A stretch of DNA of 64,000 nucleotides, taken from assembly GCA_963971305.1 (NCBI GenBank), contig OZ020303.1, positions 19,031,184 to 19,095,183 on the forward strand, given 5' to 3'. Below the pieces are notes generated by a model. That model saw only the letters and a list, made by a program, of their open reading frames with translations. It did not search any database and was not told the origin of the DNA. This document shows, piece after piece, positions 22,379 through 34,900 of this stretch; position 1 is the stretch's first letter; each line of letters opens with the position of its first letter. The position numbers were made by a program, and so were the translations under genes. The DNA is from Arcuatula senhousia. Its lineage: Eukaryota; Mollusca; Bivalvia; Mytilida; Mytilidae.

Positions 22379-22617
22379 CGAAAAAGAATGTCATTGTACC
22401 GAGTACTCTAGATCTGGAGAATCTAGAATTTACTGCTGGCGACGTTGTGTCATGGGCTGGACGAAGAATGCTGCAGAAGGGTCTGCATGGGGGAATCGGT
22501 ACATCGATGGGAATTATCTTAATTGAACAATTTCTCAGTTGCATTGCGGTCAAGCATTTGATCACGATTTTGAACAATTCAGTATATAATATGGATCGTG
22601 AACAAATATTTTTGTGA
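22379..22617 (+). CDS. candidate terminal exon, unknown protein
   Basis: After CCACTTTTCAG the frame stays open for 78 codons to TGA. It reads KNVIVPSTLDLENLEF, TAGDVVSWAGRRMLQKG, LHGGIGTSMGIILIEQFL and a tail ending EQIFL. The composition is protein-like and its GC content exceeds the flanks, which stand out as non-repetitive between two tandem-repeat elements. I recognise no family. The upstream exon is not found, and an overlapping minus-strand frame (22260-22712) is also open, so either the exon is real, it is part of an unrecognised transposon, or the strand is wrong. Confidence 0.3.
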
Positions 22618-23298
22618 AATTTCGGCGTGCCCTTCCATTTAAAAAAAATGTGTCTCTTATTATTCCATTTTTTTTTTTCAAAGGCAAATGCTATGCCGAT
22701 GAAAAAGTTCAAGAAAATTCACACATTAAGATAAAACATGTTGTGAGTTTAAATTATTTGTGTTGAAATAACATAACATTTGGCACTTTAAAGCGGAGTA
22801 TCAAAAGAGTGCATACCCCCCTTTACGTGAAAATACACTGAAATTTTTATATACTTTTTCACTTTAGTTTTTCACAAAAAAAATAAATATTTCTCAACAA
22901 ATTAGGAACATTATAAAACAAATGTTATCTTAAATTCCTGACCAAATTAAAAAAAAAACTTGGCACACAGACATTCTTTATTTTTTCCCCCGATAAGTTA
23001 AGCATATATTTTATTGTCCAAAAACAAGACAAAAGAATAAGACACAAGTTTTGCAACTTAGAATGTCTTTTTCAATTTCTTTTGAAGACAAAAAGTAGTT
23101 AAAAAAAGAAACCAACTCACTTTCTATCTAATAATATTAGATATATAGAAAGTGAGTTGGTTTCTTTTCTTCTTTAACTACTTTTTGTATACAGGTCGGT
23201 CTTTTTTTCTCGCATTGCTATCATGCGTTAATCAGGTCAATACTTAAAATTATGACATGATTCATTTTTCCCGTCCTTTTATTGAAGCACTCATTTTT
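22618..23298. other. intergenic stretch with a long foldback
   Basis: AT-rich, no gene. 23087-23189 is a foldback: 'ACAAAAAGTAGTT' and 'GAAACCAACTCACTTTCTAT' recur inverted around a 15 bp AT loop, with a few inserted bases in one arm. No target duplication was identified. Confidence 0.7.
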
Positions 23299-23862
23299 AT
23301 GCCCCCGCGACGAAATGTCGGGAGGCATTAAGTTTTACTCATGTCCGTCCGTACGTCCGTCCGTGCAAATTTCCGTCAAGCTTTTCTCAGAAACCATACA
23401 TGACAATGATTTGAAATTTTGTAGGATGGTTCAGTATGACAATCTGTATGCCCTAAACGAATTTAAGACCTGTCGGACATCTACTTCCTGTTTTGGACTT
23501 AGGCCGATATGAAAATATGTGAGCATGACTGTGGAAATATCCGTCAAGCTTTTCTCAGAAACCGTACATGACAATGATTTTAAACCTGGTAGGATGGTTA
23601 AGTATGACAAACTGTACGTCCTTAGCAATTTTCAGACCTGTGGGACATCTTCTTTCTGTTTGGGGCTAGCGGGGACATCTGTGTACCATGGCCCGGACAC
23701 ATTCTTTCTTTATTTTATCTGGGAGGGTGAAAAGAAGGGGAATGAATTTTATTTCTCTTGATGGAAAAGGGGGTGTTCAGATTTTTAAATAACTTAATTT
23801 ATAGAGGGAGGATCAATTTAATTGTGCAATATTTTTGTAATTGAAATTAGAAGAAGGTTTTT
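23299..23862 (+). mobile_element. tandem-repeat element, family H
   Basis: The left hairpin is ATGCCCCCGCGACG, AAA, TGTCGGGAGGCAT, followed by GTCCGTCCGTACGTCCGTCC and two units of about 185 bp with 'CCGTCAAGCTTTTCTCAGAAACC' and 'CATGACAATGATTT'. No inverted right end identified, so the element is truncated; the limit at 23862 is the start of the next element. ORFs here are frames through the repeat. Confidence 0.6.
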
Positions 23863-25544
23863 GTCTCGCCTGCGAAGCAGAGCGGGACATAGGTGTTACT
23901 TTACCGGCGGCGGCGTTAACTTTTTAGAAAAGTTTTATGAGCACCTCCATATCTCAAGAACTATATATAGGTCCTTGGTTGATGAAACTTGGTATGCATA
24001 TGTCCCAGTAGTGGCTTAGCAAAGTTGCATCCCCATCCTTTGACCTTGACCTTGATTTTCCGGTTGAATGACTTATAGACATTTTTCAATACATATAATA
24101 GCAATGGAAAAGTTTTGCGAGCACCTCCATATCTCAAGAACTATAGGTCCTAGGTTGATGAAACTTGGTATGCATATGCCCCAGAAGTAGCTTATCACAG
24201 TTGCATTCCCATCTCTTGGCCTTGATTTTCTGGTTGAGTGACTGACGATTTTCAATACATATATACATGTAATACCAATGTTAAGATTTTGCAAATACCT
24301 CCATATCTCAAGTATTATTGGTCCTGATTGATGAAACTTGATAATGCATATGCCCTAGTAATAGCTTAGCACATTTGCATCCCCATCTCTTGACCTTGAC
24401 CTTGATTTTCTGGTTGAGTGACTTTGATTATTTTTATTGCATATACAGGGATTAAATAAAACTGATGGGATATGTATCTTTAGATAATCACTAATGTTCT
24501 ATGCCTCCCCTGTTTACCTGAGATTTTGTCATATTTTTGCATGATTTCTGTTGAAAATAGGTCTACTTTCTCCGGGGTATGCTTTAAAACTACTGAACAG
24601 ATTTTTATGTAATTTATATCAAATGAAAGAGTGGAAAATGGAAAATAGCTATTTCGCCATGTGAAGGGAAACAAACTTAAAAAAAGAAAATTTTCATGTT
24701 TAATTTTAGGTGTATTTAAGTTCAATGTCATTTTCAGAGGGTTCATAAGGGTTAAATTTCTCCAGGGTTGGTTCTGAAAATAATAAGTGTATCAAAATGG
24801 AAATTATATCCTCTAAAAGACAATTATTTTCTCAAATGCTAATTGAAAACTCTGTATTTCTATATTTAGAAATGACAAAGATATCAAAGAATTCAAATTA
24901 CTTATCTTCAATAAAACTTAAAAAAACATCAAAGTTTGAATTTCTTGTTACTTCACAGGCTTAATTAATAAACCACTTTACTGTGAATCTAAAACAAATT
25001 ATAGTCAATAAACAGATCAAAGAAAGGGCTTTCAGGTGATATAAATTTTATGACAGTAATATACACAATTAAGACCATCAATTAACAGGTAGAAGTTTGT
25101 CAATTTCACTTAATTCCCCTGAGGCACTTGCTGATAAAAATGCACAATTATTGATTTTTCCTTATTAATTTGGCACATTTATTGAAAATTTTACTTAAAA
25201 AATTTTGACCATCTTTACCTTAATCAATATAAAATTAATATTTGAAGGGCGATTGCCAAATATTTTGTATATTATAATTCCTGAATAATTTCTCTTTCCA
25301 ATGATATAAATATTGTGTAATTTCAATCAGTGAAATTTGTGTTAATAAAGAAAAAAGTTGGGGAGGCATAGAAAAATATTGACTTTTGGACATCCCTGGC
25401 ATATATTAGCAATGTTTAAGTTCTATAAACATGCTTTTGATCTCATAAACGGTCATAAACTAAAATCCATGTAAATTCAAAATGTAGTGGAAGTAAGAAA
25501 GATGGTGCCGGCAGGCGAGACATACTTTAGTGTTAACTCTTGTT
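23863..25544 (+). mobile_element. tandem-repeat element, family A, copy 2 (split by an insertion)
   Basis: Starts GTCTCGCCTGCGAAGCAGAG and ends GGCAGGCGAGACATAC...TTAACTCTTGTT. It carries three full units of about 174 bp. Family A sequence stops at 24445 inside 'TTATTGCATATA' and resumes at 25399 with the same GCATATA, the duplication made by the 953 bp insertion listed next. Confidence 0.85.
24446..25398. mobile_element. 953 bp hAT-like element with GCATATA duplication
   Basis: Begins CAGGGAT and ends ATCCCTG. A second inverted pair lies just inside: TTCTATGCCTCCCC near 24496 and GGGGAGGCATAGAA near 25360. It is flanked by GCATATA on both sides (24439-24445 and 25399-25405). Uninterrupted family A copies read straight through this point (for example 45975-45990), which confirms the insertion. 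CAG...CTG ends and a 7-8 bp duplication fit hAT. No transposase. Confidence 0.85.
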
Positions 25545-25599
25545 TTTTAAATCTGAATAATGCATGTTTGCTTTGTATACCCTCCCCAACATGGTACAT

Positions 25600-26430
25600 T
25601 TGATCATGGTACATTAATGATCAAATTCTGGGAACATATATTAAGCTCTTCTGACACACTTGTCAATAAAATTTATAAAAATATTCCTCAAAATAATAAA
25701 TGGATCTCTTATGTGTCAAAAATAATTAGAGAACTAGGTTTCAATTTTTTAACATTTAATCCACAAAATATTAAACATAATTTGACATGTATAAAGCAAA
25801 GAATTCAGGATCAAGCTATCCAAAAGCAACAATCAATTCTTAGAGAAAATAAAAAGCTAGAATTTTACAACTATATGCACAAGTTAAATTTCAGACCCCC
25901 ATACGTAGATATCTGCAAATACAAAGCAGACAGGTCCACATTATGTAAATATAGGATCAGTGCCCACTCTCTCGCAATCGAAAGAGGGCGGTACAAAAAT
26001 ATTCCAAAAAATAACAGAATTTGCCTTAAGTGTACAAATTCTGAAATTGAGAATGAGGAGCACTTTTTTATAAATTGTCCATCCTTTATAAACTTTAGAC
26101 AAGAATTTCTCGTCAAAATTAAAAACCAACTGAATAAAAACATCACATCTATAACTAAAAACAACTTGTTTTTGGTTTTTAATAGTAAATCTCTGATTTT
26201 ACTTAAATCTCTAATTGAATATATTAATAAATGTCAAGTTGTTCCAAATGTCACTGGCACTCCAGAAACCTGAAACAATAAGTTTCAATCTACTATTTGT
26301 GAATTTATTATTATTAACAGTATTGTACATTGATTTAACTTTTCATTTGTTATAAAAACTTGTGTTATAACCATTTACGACATTTACTGTAAATGTGTTT
26401 AAACAAATAAATATTGTATTGTATTGTATT
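25600..26430 (+). pseudogene. 5'-truncated LINE, C-terminal part of the RT ORF and 3' tail
   Basis: The open frame to 26273 shows STLCKYRISAHSLAIERGRY, then CLKCTNSEIENEEHFFINCP, a CxxC-x11-HxxxxC zinc knuckle (zf-RVT-like) found after the reverse transcriptase of many LINEs. The polymerase domain itself is absent. The 3' end carries AAATAAA followed by a (TATTG)n tail at 26412-26430. A related but more decayed fragment lies at 12103-12775. This copy has no internal stop in its 237-codon frame, suggesting a fairly recent insertion. It lies about 340 bp upstream of the Tudor gene start. Confidence 0.75.
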
Positions 26431-26599
26431 TGAAAGTTGCTTCCGTCTGATTAAAGTGTTCCGCTTTTGCTTCGGAATTTTGCATTGATGTACTGTATGT
26501 CAATCCTTAGTGGTGTTTAGGTCTGTCAGACGTAATGTCCCTTAGTTTTGTCCCTTTTGATTCGCAAACATATTTCCAGGTTTTAACCTCGCCTAAAAT

Positions 26600-26629
26600 T
26601 TTCGCGGGAAAGGCACAGAAGTCACGTGA
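26600..26629 (+). promoter_or_regulatory. E2F-like palindrome and TCACGTGA E-box, promoter of the Tudor gene
   Basis: TTTCGCGGGAAA (26600-26611) matches an E2F-type site, and TCACGTGA (26622-26629) is a palindromic E-box. They are 10 bp apart and 141-170 bp upstream of the start codon. In mammals, promoters of germline genes silenced in soma commonly pair these two sites, read by the E2F6 and MGA/MAX parts of PRC1.6. That the same logic applies here is inference. Confidence 0.55.
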
Positions 26630-26689
26630 TCAATCATGGTGGAAAGAGACAGAAAAGAAATTTCTTGTGAAAAAAAGACTTTAAATCAA

Positions 26690-26697
26690 TATAAAAA
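26690..26697 (+). promoter_or_regulatory. possible TATA box of the Tudor gene
   Basis: TATAAAAA lies 80 bp upstream of the ATG and 60 bp downstream of the E-box, which would place transcription start near 26720. A start there would include a short upstream ORF (ATG at 26730, stop after six codons). In such AT-rich DNA a chance TATAAAAA is quite possible. Confidence 0.3.
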
Positions 26698-26769
26698 GCG
26701 TTACACCATTCATTGTCCACAACACTAACATGCAGATAAAATATATATAACATTTAAACAAGAACAAAC

Positions 26770-28942
26770 ATGTCGAATGCAAGTGCGTTGTCCATTGGCA
26801 AAGTTTTGCCCGTTTTGATAACCCACGTGGAATTTCAGCCTGACATTTGTATTGCCTTTGGTCAGTTCTGTGAACCAGAAGTAGTAGACTCTTTGTCAGA
26901 GCAAGTAATCGAGGCAGCTAGTTCTAGTAGTCTCCCAAGTACTGTTAACAATAGTGACACACTTCTTGCACTCTATAGAGAGGATGAAACATGGTACAGA
27001 GCTAAAGTTCTTTCAGTCAACAATGGAACTTTGTCAGTTTTCTTTATAGATTATGGTAATTCTGAAACAGTTAATGTCAGTGACACTAGAATAGCCCCAC
27101 CAGAGCTTAAAAGAACGCCTGGTTTAGCGATTAAATGTGTATTAGATGACGTCAATCCCTCCGGTAGCTCATGGTCAGAAAGTGACAAAGAGAAATTAAT
27201 AGAGGATTTGGTAAATAAAGAATTTTCTGCTGAAGTAACAGATATTGTCAGTAATGGTCATGTAATTGCACTTAACATTGAAAATGAACCTTATACATTT
27301 GGTAGAAAAGATGCCTCAAAACTTTCAAATTCCCTTGATATACTTGCTTTAAAGGTTGGAGACAGTTATCAGTCATACATATCTTATGTTGACAGTGCAA
27401 ACAAGTTCTGGATTCAGCTAAAACAATTTGAAAATAACCTAGGAAATCTTATGCAAGACATTGCAGCTCATGTTGAGTCTGAATCACAACCATTACCTCA
27501 AGCCAAAAGGGGAACTCTTTGTTTGGCAAAATTCAGTGATGATCAAGAACCATATCGTTCAAAAGTACTAGGAATTACAGGAGATAAATGTCTAGTACAG
27601 TTTGTTGACTATGGTAACTCAGAGTCTAAAAGTCTAACTGATCTCATGGCAATACCTACACAATTTTGTCAGTTGCCTGTCCAGGGCTTTAAATGCTGCT
27701 ACAAGAGAAGCAAGTTAAAAAGTAATACATTAGATGAAAAGGTGCAAGAACTTACAAATGATGAAAATGGTGTATTAGTGACAGTTATTTCTAAATCAGG
27801 AGATGAATACACAGTAGAAATAGATAAAGTTGAAGATGTAGTAGAATCAGAAAGTTCTGACATACAAGCTTTTGCAACAATACCTCTCGAACTAAATGCA
27901 GACTTTGATGCATGCATTTCGCAAGTCTATCACCCTGGAAGATTCTATGTTCAGATAATTGAAAATGCACCTATACTTGACAGTTTGATGAACAGAATAT
28001 CTCAAGATTTCAATTCTAGTCAGATTTTAAATAATTTAGCAGTAGGTACACCTTGTATAGCTAAGTTGAGTGATGGGGCTTGCTATAGATCTGTGATAAA
28101 ATCAACAAAAGGAAACAGAGCTTTAGTGCTGGCGGTTGACTTTGGAATAGAGGAGTTTGTGGAGACCTCCCAGTTAAAAGACGTGTTATCTCGTTATATG
28201 CAAGTTCCAGCTCAAGCAATTGAATGTACTGTTGATCTGACAAAGCTAGATGAAAAATACTGGTCTACTAAGGAAATAAGAATACTGTCAGCTTTTGAAA
28301 GCAAGAATCCCTTGATTGCCAAGGTTACTGCTAAGCGAGGAAATATTGTACAGCTTGATTTACATGACACTAAGGACCCAGAGTTAGATAGATATGTCAA
28401 TGCTGAGTTGTTGGGAGTAGGAAAAGGCCCAAATGATTCCTCCTCTGACCAAAACAATATAACTCCTGCTTTGGTATCAATTCCAAAGCCTCTTGTGAAG
28501 ATTGGATCAAAAGAGTTAGTTTGTGTTACAGCAGTGAAAAATGCATCTCAATTTTATGCACAATTGACGAAAAATGTAAGTGAAATTGGCAATTTACAGC
28601 AAGATCTTCATAACACTTATGACAGTTTAGGTTTGTCAGATGCAATAATCAAAGCCATTGGAGTGGGAGACTGCTGCTGTACTAAATATGTTGATGGAGG
28701 GTGGTATCGTGGAATAGTAACTAAGACAGAACAGGGGAGAATTGAAGTTGGATTTGCAGATTTCGGAGATTGTACTACCTGTAACCTTTCTAACTTAAAA
28801 TCTTTGATGGAAAGGTTTGCTTCATTGCCACAGCAGTGCTTCATTTGTCAAGCCAGCAACATAGGAAGTGGACTATCTAAAGAAACTTTGGAGAATGTAT
28901 TAGTGAACCAAGTAGTTGAAATAGAGATTAAGCAACTAAAAG
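26770..28942 (+). CDS. Tudor gene exon 1: Tudor domains 1-4
   Basis: The ATG in AAACATGTC opens the frame. Tudor cores end in FFIDYGNSE (T1, residue about 91), QFVDYGNSE (T2), AVDFGIEE (T3) and GFADFGDCT (T4). T1 and T2 keep the asparagine that contacts methylarginine; T3 has isoleucine and T4 aspartate there, so those two probably do not bind sDMA. T2 also has EPYRS in place of WYRA. The frame runs on to a stop at 28993, but a donor AAAG|GTATTT at 28942 joins in frame to exon 2 (G|TA). Four Tudor domains in one 2.2 kb exon is notable. Confidence 0.9.
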
Positions 28943-31900
28943 GTATTTTTTATATAGCGAAAAATTCAGCCCCAAAAACTAAATGTGTGTATTAACATGA
29001 GAATGATTTATACTGGACTTACCAGAGGACTCCCAGCCAAAAGATTAACATTAAAAGACTTTGTTACTTTACAATTATGGCAGTTTTCCATTGTGTTTTT
29101 TCAAAATTACCGCTTGTTATGTGATCTTTGTCACTTATTACATCGATGCATATGAAATACCGATTTTCCCCAGTGAATTAAAATCTGGTAAATTCACAGT
29201 GTGAAAAAACAAAAATATTTTCACTCTTGCATCCTTTCCGGTCAAACTTCATATGCCATTCAAATCAATTTATTAAAAACCAATTAAAAAGCGGTATTTT
29301 ATCTATGTAATAAATACGATAATCAATTAGATCTCATGAATAACCAAAATATGATCACTCGTGCGGGAACACACTGAGATTTAACTTGTGCTCGGAACAA
29401 GTTCCGTGCACTTGTTAAATCTGTGTGCATTCACCGACTGGAGATCATATTTTGGTTATTCACTCGACCCAATTAATTATCCTATAAATACACTTATTCC
29501 ACATCTCATTATTTTCTATTTTTAAGAAGGCAAATTATCTACAATTTTAATCATGACAAAGGAAATTGAAAGGACACAATTTACAAGTTTCTGGGGAGAA
29601 AATGACTAAGTTCACACTAAAAATTTTATCTTTCATGTAATTCAAAAAAATGTTTAAAAAAAACCAGTTAGATGTGAAATATCATTATTTCATTTTGTAT
29701 TGCTTTGTTGACATATATGTTTAGAATAATTTTAAAAAGGTTTGTAATTTTAATATTAGATACGATTTTTTTTTTGGCAACAAAATGATCCATTTTTCAG
29801 AATTCCCCTTTGCAGTATTTGAAGTTGAGTTTACTAGTCATCCAAACAATGGAAAGATATTGCAGAAGCTAAAAGGACCAAGTATTCCTCGAATTCCAAA
29901 GCCAGCTTTGTCAAATCACATAACCAACAATGGGTAAGGCTAATAAAAATTGAGGCATGAATAAAAAAAAAAAGAAGTACCAAATGATCATGAAAAATCA
30001 CTATTAAGAGAAAAGACATAATAGTCAGTGTCTATGTAAGTTACATGTTGTGAGTTCTTTAAGATGACAGTCCAGTCCAACCAAAACACCATCAGACCAA
30101 AATTTTCCTGAACTTTGTTGCTCTCTTAAAATTCTGGAAATTTGTCATGTGTTTTCTGGATTTTGAAACAACTTATCACTATTTCCAATTATTTGCACAT
30201 GTGCAGCAAATTTTTTGATGTACTAGCCTATTGTGCCGTTTCAATAATTTCTAAGTTGGCATTTTCTGCCGCTAAACCGCTTTATTAGCTAGTTTCACTC
30301 CTAAGAGAGTTAAATTTAAAATGAGGAAATTCACTTTATAAATGCTGAAGCAAGTCTGACAAAAATCAGTAATATTGACTATGTGACATACACGCTTGAA
30401 TAATTGCTCTATTGTACATGATAGGATTAAGCACATGTTCTTTATATTTTAAAGGGACTTTCTCCAACTCTGGAATTTTCGGTAAAATTTGAATTACTTT
30501 TCAAAACAATGAAAATTAAGTTGCGCAAGAAATCACCCATGAGGTTCTTTTAAGTGCATCAATTTAACAAAAAATGTGGGAATGGCGTGCTCTAGATAAT
30601 AGATTGAACACGGCAACCTGATGAAATGTCCACAAGAATTGATCTTCACAAAAGCTAATGAATTCACAGTAATTTAATACATGACAACCCAAAAATGTGT
30701 CCTGAACAATACTGAATTTGGTAAGACTGATGATAAAAATCACTGAACATGTCCATAGGACCAACAAATTTCGCGAAGTCTTGGTAAAAAAAAAAACTCA
30801 TTTCATTAATATTAATTAATTAATATTACTTGTAGTGCCTTTTCATGTTATAGTTATAGAAGATAAATTGATCATGCACATCTTTTTACGCCCTACATAT
30901 ATTTACAAAAGTAGAGGGGCATATAGTGTTCAGGTCCATCCATCCTAAATCAGGTTGCCCTTCAGACTGTTGAAATTACTGATGCCATTGTTGTAAGCAA
31001 AATATCATGTCTTTCAAACATATTCTGGAACTCTTGAAATATGTAAGACTAAGTATTAACATTTTAAACTGTCGTAAGTTGGTGACACGTTTCAAATGTT
31101 TATTAATAGCTAAACTTATTTTTGTCTTGATTTTACATCAGCACCATTGACGACTATTTGCCTATCAATGTTTCCCTCTACTCCTCTGAAGAAGTGATGG
31201 TAACTCATGTAATTGATCCAGAGCATTTCCACTGCCAGCTGAAGAAATACGCCACTCAACTGGATGAAGTCATGCAGTCATTGGAGGAACACTGTACAAA
31301 GCTTGGACCTATGGATGATTGCATAGAGAATGTTCAGTTAGGACAACCTTGTTTAGCTAAGTTCAGCACTGATAAATCTTGGTACAGAGCTAAAATTACA
31401 GGTTTGTAGTGTATAAAATTGATTTGCAAAACATAACTTTAGAATTTTGTTTAAATTTACGTACATTGAAGCTTATGCAGCTGAGAAAAAACTTAATTGA
31501 TTTTGGGATTCAAAGGTCAAGGTCACAAGTTTAGAAAAAAAATTTAATCCTATAGTGAATTTGGTTTCTAAGCATAACTAAAAATGCCTTGATAGAGTTT
31601 CATGAAACTTACACACATTAAAGTTAATGAGATCAGGGAGAAGGCTATTAGTTTTGTGGTCAATATGCTAAAGTGGGGTCACAGCTTTTTACAGCAGGAG
31701 ACCTCCATCCTTGGTTTTGTATTAAATGTCATTTTCCAACCATCTAAGAGAAGAACATTAGTACTATTTCATAAAAAGACAAAACACCTATAGTCCGTTT
31801 GAGTTTTATAAATCAACGAAAAATGGCTTGTAAATTTACGTCTTGCAAAATACTTTAACTAATTTAGTATGTCATGACTTTTCAATGGCATACGAACTCA

Positions 31901-34900
31901 GGCAAAAAATTTCAAAATTTTTGCATGATTAATAAAAATGTTTTCCATTGACCTTAATAGTAAAAATGGACCAAAAATTCATAGAAATCCATAGGAGTAC
32001 AACCTAGTGACCAGGAACAGCATTTGCTCCCTATACCTTTAAAAATCCTTTATGTAGCTAATTGGCTCATCTGATCTCCTATTGTTAGTCCTTTCAATTA
32101 TGTTCAGGTGGGCCCAACACCTGGCTGTTCCGTCAGATAAACACACCATTTTAGGTATTATTAAAATTGGTGAAATATTTAGCATTAGACCATATGGAAA
32201 ACTTTTTTGTTTTAGATGGTAACATCTTGGTTTTTGTTATCAGAGTTCGTATACTATTAAAAAGTTTATTTGTGTTTAAAAATAAATTTTATTTGGGAGA
32301 CAAAAAATTTTAAAAGAATTTTCGTTGATTTATAGAACTCAAATGGACTATACATCTACAAAACATTTTTCTCAGCAACTTATTACTAACTAATCCCAGC
32401 CAATTGAAGTTATTGTGACTCTTATGAGGTGTTACACCATGGATACCAATTTCAGAACTGTCCCATATTTACTTCGATGTACTAATCTTTTAAGTGAATG
32501 CATTTTGTGTCCAAAATATACTTCATGTATACCTTTTTATTGTTGTTTCAGGAATTTTAGCGGGCAAAAACCTTGTTGAAGTGTTGTATGTAGATTATGG
32601 GAACACAGAGTGCCAAGAAAGAGAGGGGTTGAAAGTCATCAAGCCAAATCACCTGAATCTACCTGCACAGGCAATCTCATGTGGTTTATCAGGTAATTGT
32701 TTGGCATGTCAAACAGAGATGTCAGCAATAGAATTTTTATACCCCTACTAGTACTACATAGAAAAGGGGGATATACTTGTGTATCTGTGTCCACCAATCC
32801 ATCCTTCAGCAGCATACATAATTCTTGAACTGTTTTCTCAATAACAACTTGTTTCAGTGACCACAGGGACTTGCATGTCATGATGTGCATATTAAAATTC
32901 TATGTAAAACTGTTTGATAGTTTTGTTGAAAAAACTTCCTGATATTGTCAGTATTTTAGTTTACAAGTTTAAAAAATGGACAACAAATGCATATTAATTT
33001 AAACCCCATTTTACCATGATGTTGCTAGAAAACAGTTCAAGTATGTTGTTAGTTTAAACATATTTATTGTTCCCCGCCGCAACGCGTCGGAGGGACTTAG
33101 TAATGGTCTCCGTCCGTCCGTCCGTCACGTTTTTTGTGGGTGCAACTCCTCGGAAACTACTGAAAGGATGTTGCTGAAACTTTACACACTGATAGGGTAC
33201 AATTAGTAGATGATCATCCCATATTTGAAATTTTCAAAATGGCCGCCGTTTCCATGGAAACGGAAGAAAGGTCAAAATATAGGACATTCAATATCTCTGT
33301 TACCTAGGTGCACAGGGTTCTGAAATTTTGTAGGCTGATAGAGCAAAAGGTACTCTATAATAATACGAAAAAAAAATTTGAAGCGATATTTACGGTTTTC
33401 CAGTTATTTACGAATTTGTGATTTTTCAGTCCGAAAAATGGGACTTTGTCAAACGTTTTTGTGGGTGCAACTCCTCGGACACTACTGAACCGATGTTGCT
33501 GAAACTTTACACACTGATAGGGTACTGTTAGTAGATGATCATCCTATATTTGAAATTTTCAAAATGGCCGCCGTTTCCATGGAAACAGGGAAGAAAGGTC
33601 AAAATATAGGACATCCAATATCTCGGTTACCTAGGTGCACAGGGTTCTGAAATTTTGTAGGCTGATAGAGCAAAAGGTACTCTATAATAAAACCAAAAAA
33701 AATTTGAAACAATATTTATAGTTTTCGAGTTATTTACAAATTTGTGATTTTCTGGTCCAAAAAATGGGACTTAGTCATATCAAACATTTTTGTGGGTGCA
33801 ACTCCTCGGATACTACTGAACGGATGTTGCTGAAACTTTACACACTGATAGGGTACTGTTAATAGGTGATCATCCCATATTTTGACAACCTATTTCTATC
33901 GTTTCTCAGAGAATATATTGCTTGAATTGACATACCACACAACTTTTATGCGGCGGCGGGGGACACATGGCTACGCGTAGCAATCTTGTTTACCCTGGAT
34001 TGGGAAACAAGCTATTAGATTAATGTCTGCAATCTATAAAAAAAAAAAATGCACACATAAATATTGATAAAGTTACAACAAGATGAACTATTTTCATTTT
34101 TTTTTTTTTGCCAGATATTATGGAGTGAAAATCCTGGTAATAGAATAGTGAATGGCAGGAAAATAAGTTATCTCGGCAACTATTAATCACAGTCTCTTGA
34201 TATTTTGTAAGCAGCATCAGCATGGGCCCCATTTTGTGGAATTTTATTTCAGGTCTCTCGCTCACCTACTTCCTGTTTAACAAAATGCTTCCTCTTGACA
34301 GATTTTTATACATACACAAAATTTTTGCGATCGTATAATGTTAAGTCGTTGTCATCTGTGGACATTTGGTTTCCATGCAATAACTTGAGTAGATACATGT
34401 ATTGACCCTTTCTTAGGAAATTTTGATATGATGTTTGTAACCACTAAAGGAAGGTTGGTATTGTATTAAGGAGATACGCACCTGAAAATAAAAATAATTA
34501 AATGTTCCTAAAAATGGTCTCTCTTGTTAGACAAACATAAATAAAGTAAAATCAAAGATACATGAGTTAGTTTTGAAGATTTAAAAAATTGGCGGGAAAT
34601 CGGACTCCTCTGGAGTTTTCATTGGAATATCATTGAAACAGTTTTTGACCTATTAAGCATGGAAATAATAAGGCCCCCCAAAAAAATGTCTGTTTCCCTA
34701 TTTTTTGGGCCCTACCCTAAAGTTTTTATTGGCATTTTGGAACATTTTTCCTCATTGACTCAATGTAAATATTTTTGTAAAAAATAATAATTTTCCTACC
34801 TACCTACCCTAATTTTCAAGAGTAGGAAGCAGGAAACCAACATATATTTTGTTTTGGCCTAATTAAATTTTGCGGAAATATGTTATCAGTATTTATTTAG

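Noticed and set aside
28943..28995. End of the first Tudor ORF at the stop 28993 as the real gene end
   Set aside because: A donor at 28942 joins in phase to exon 2, which completes the interrupted Tudor 4 domain, and all later exons keep the frame. An alternative short isoform ending at 28993 cannot be excluded.
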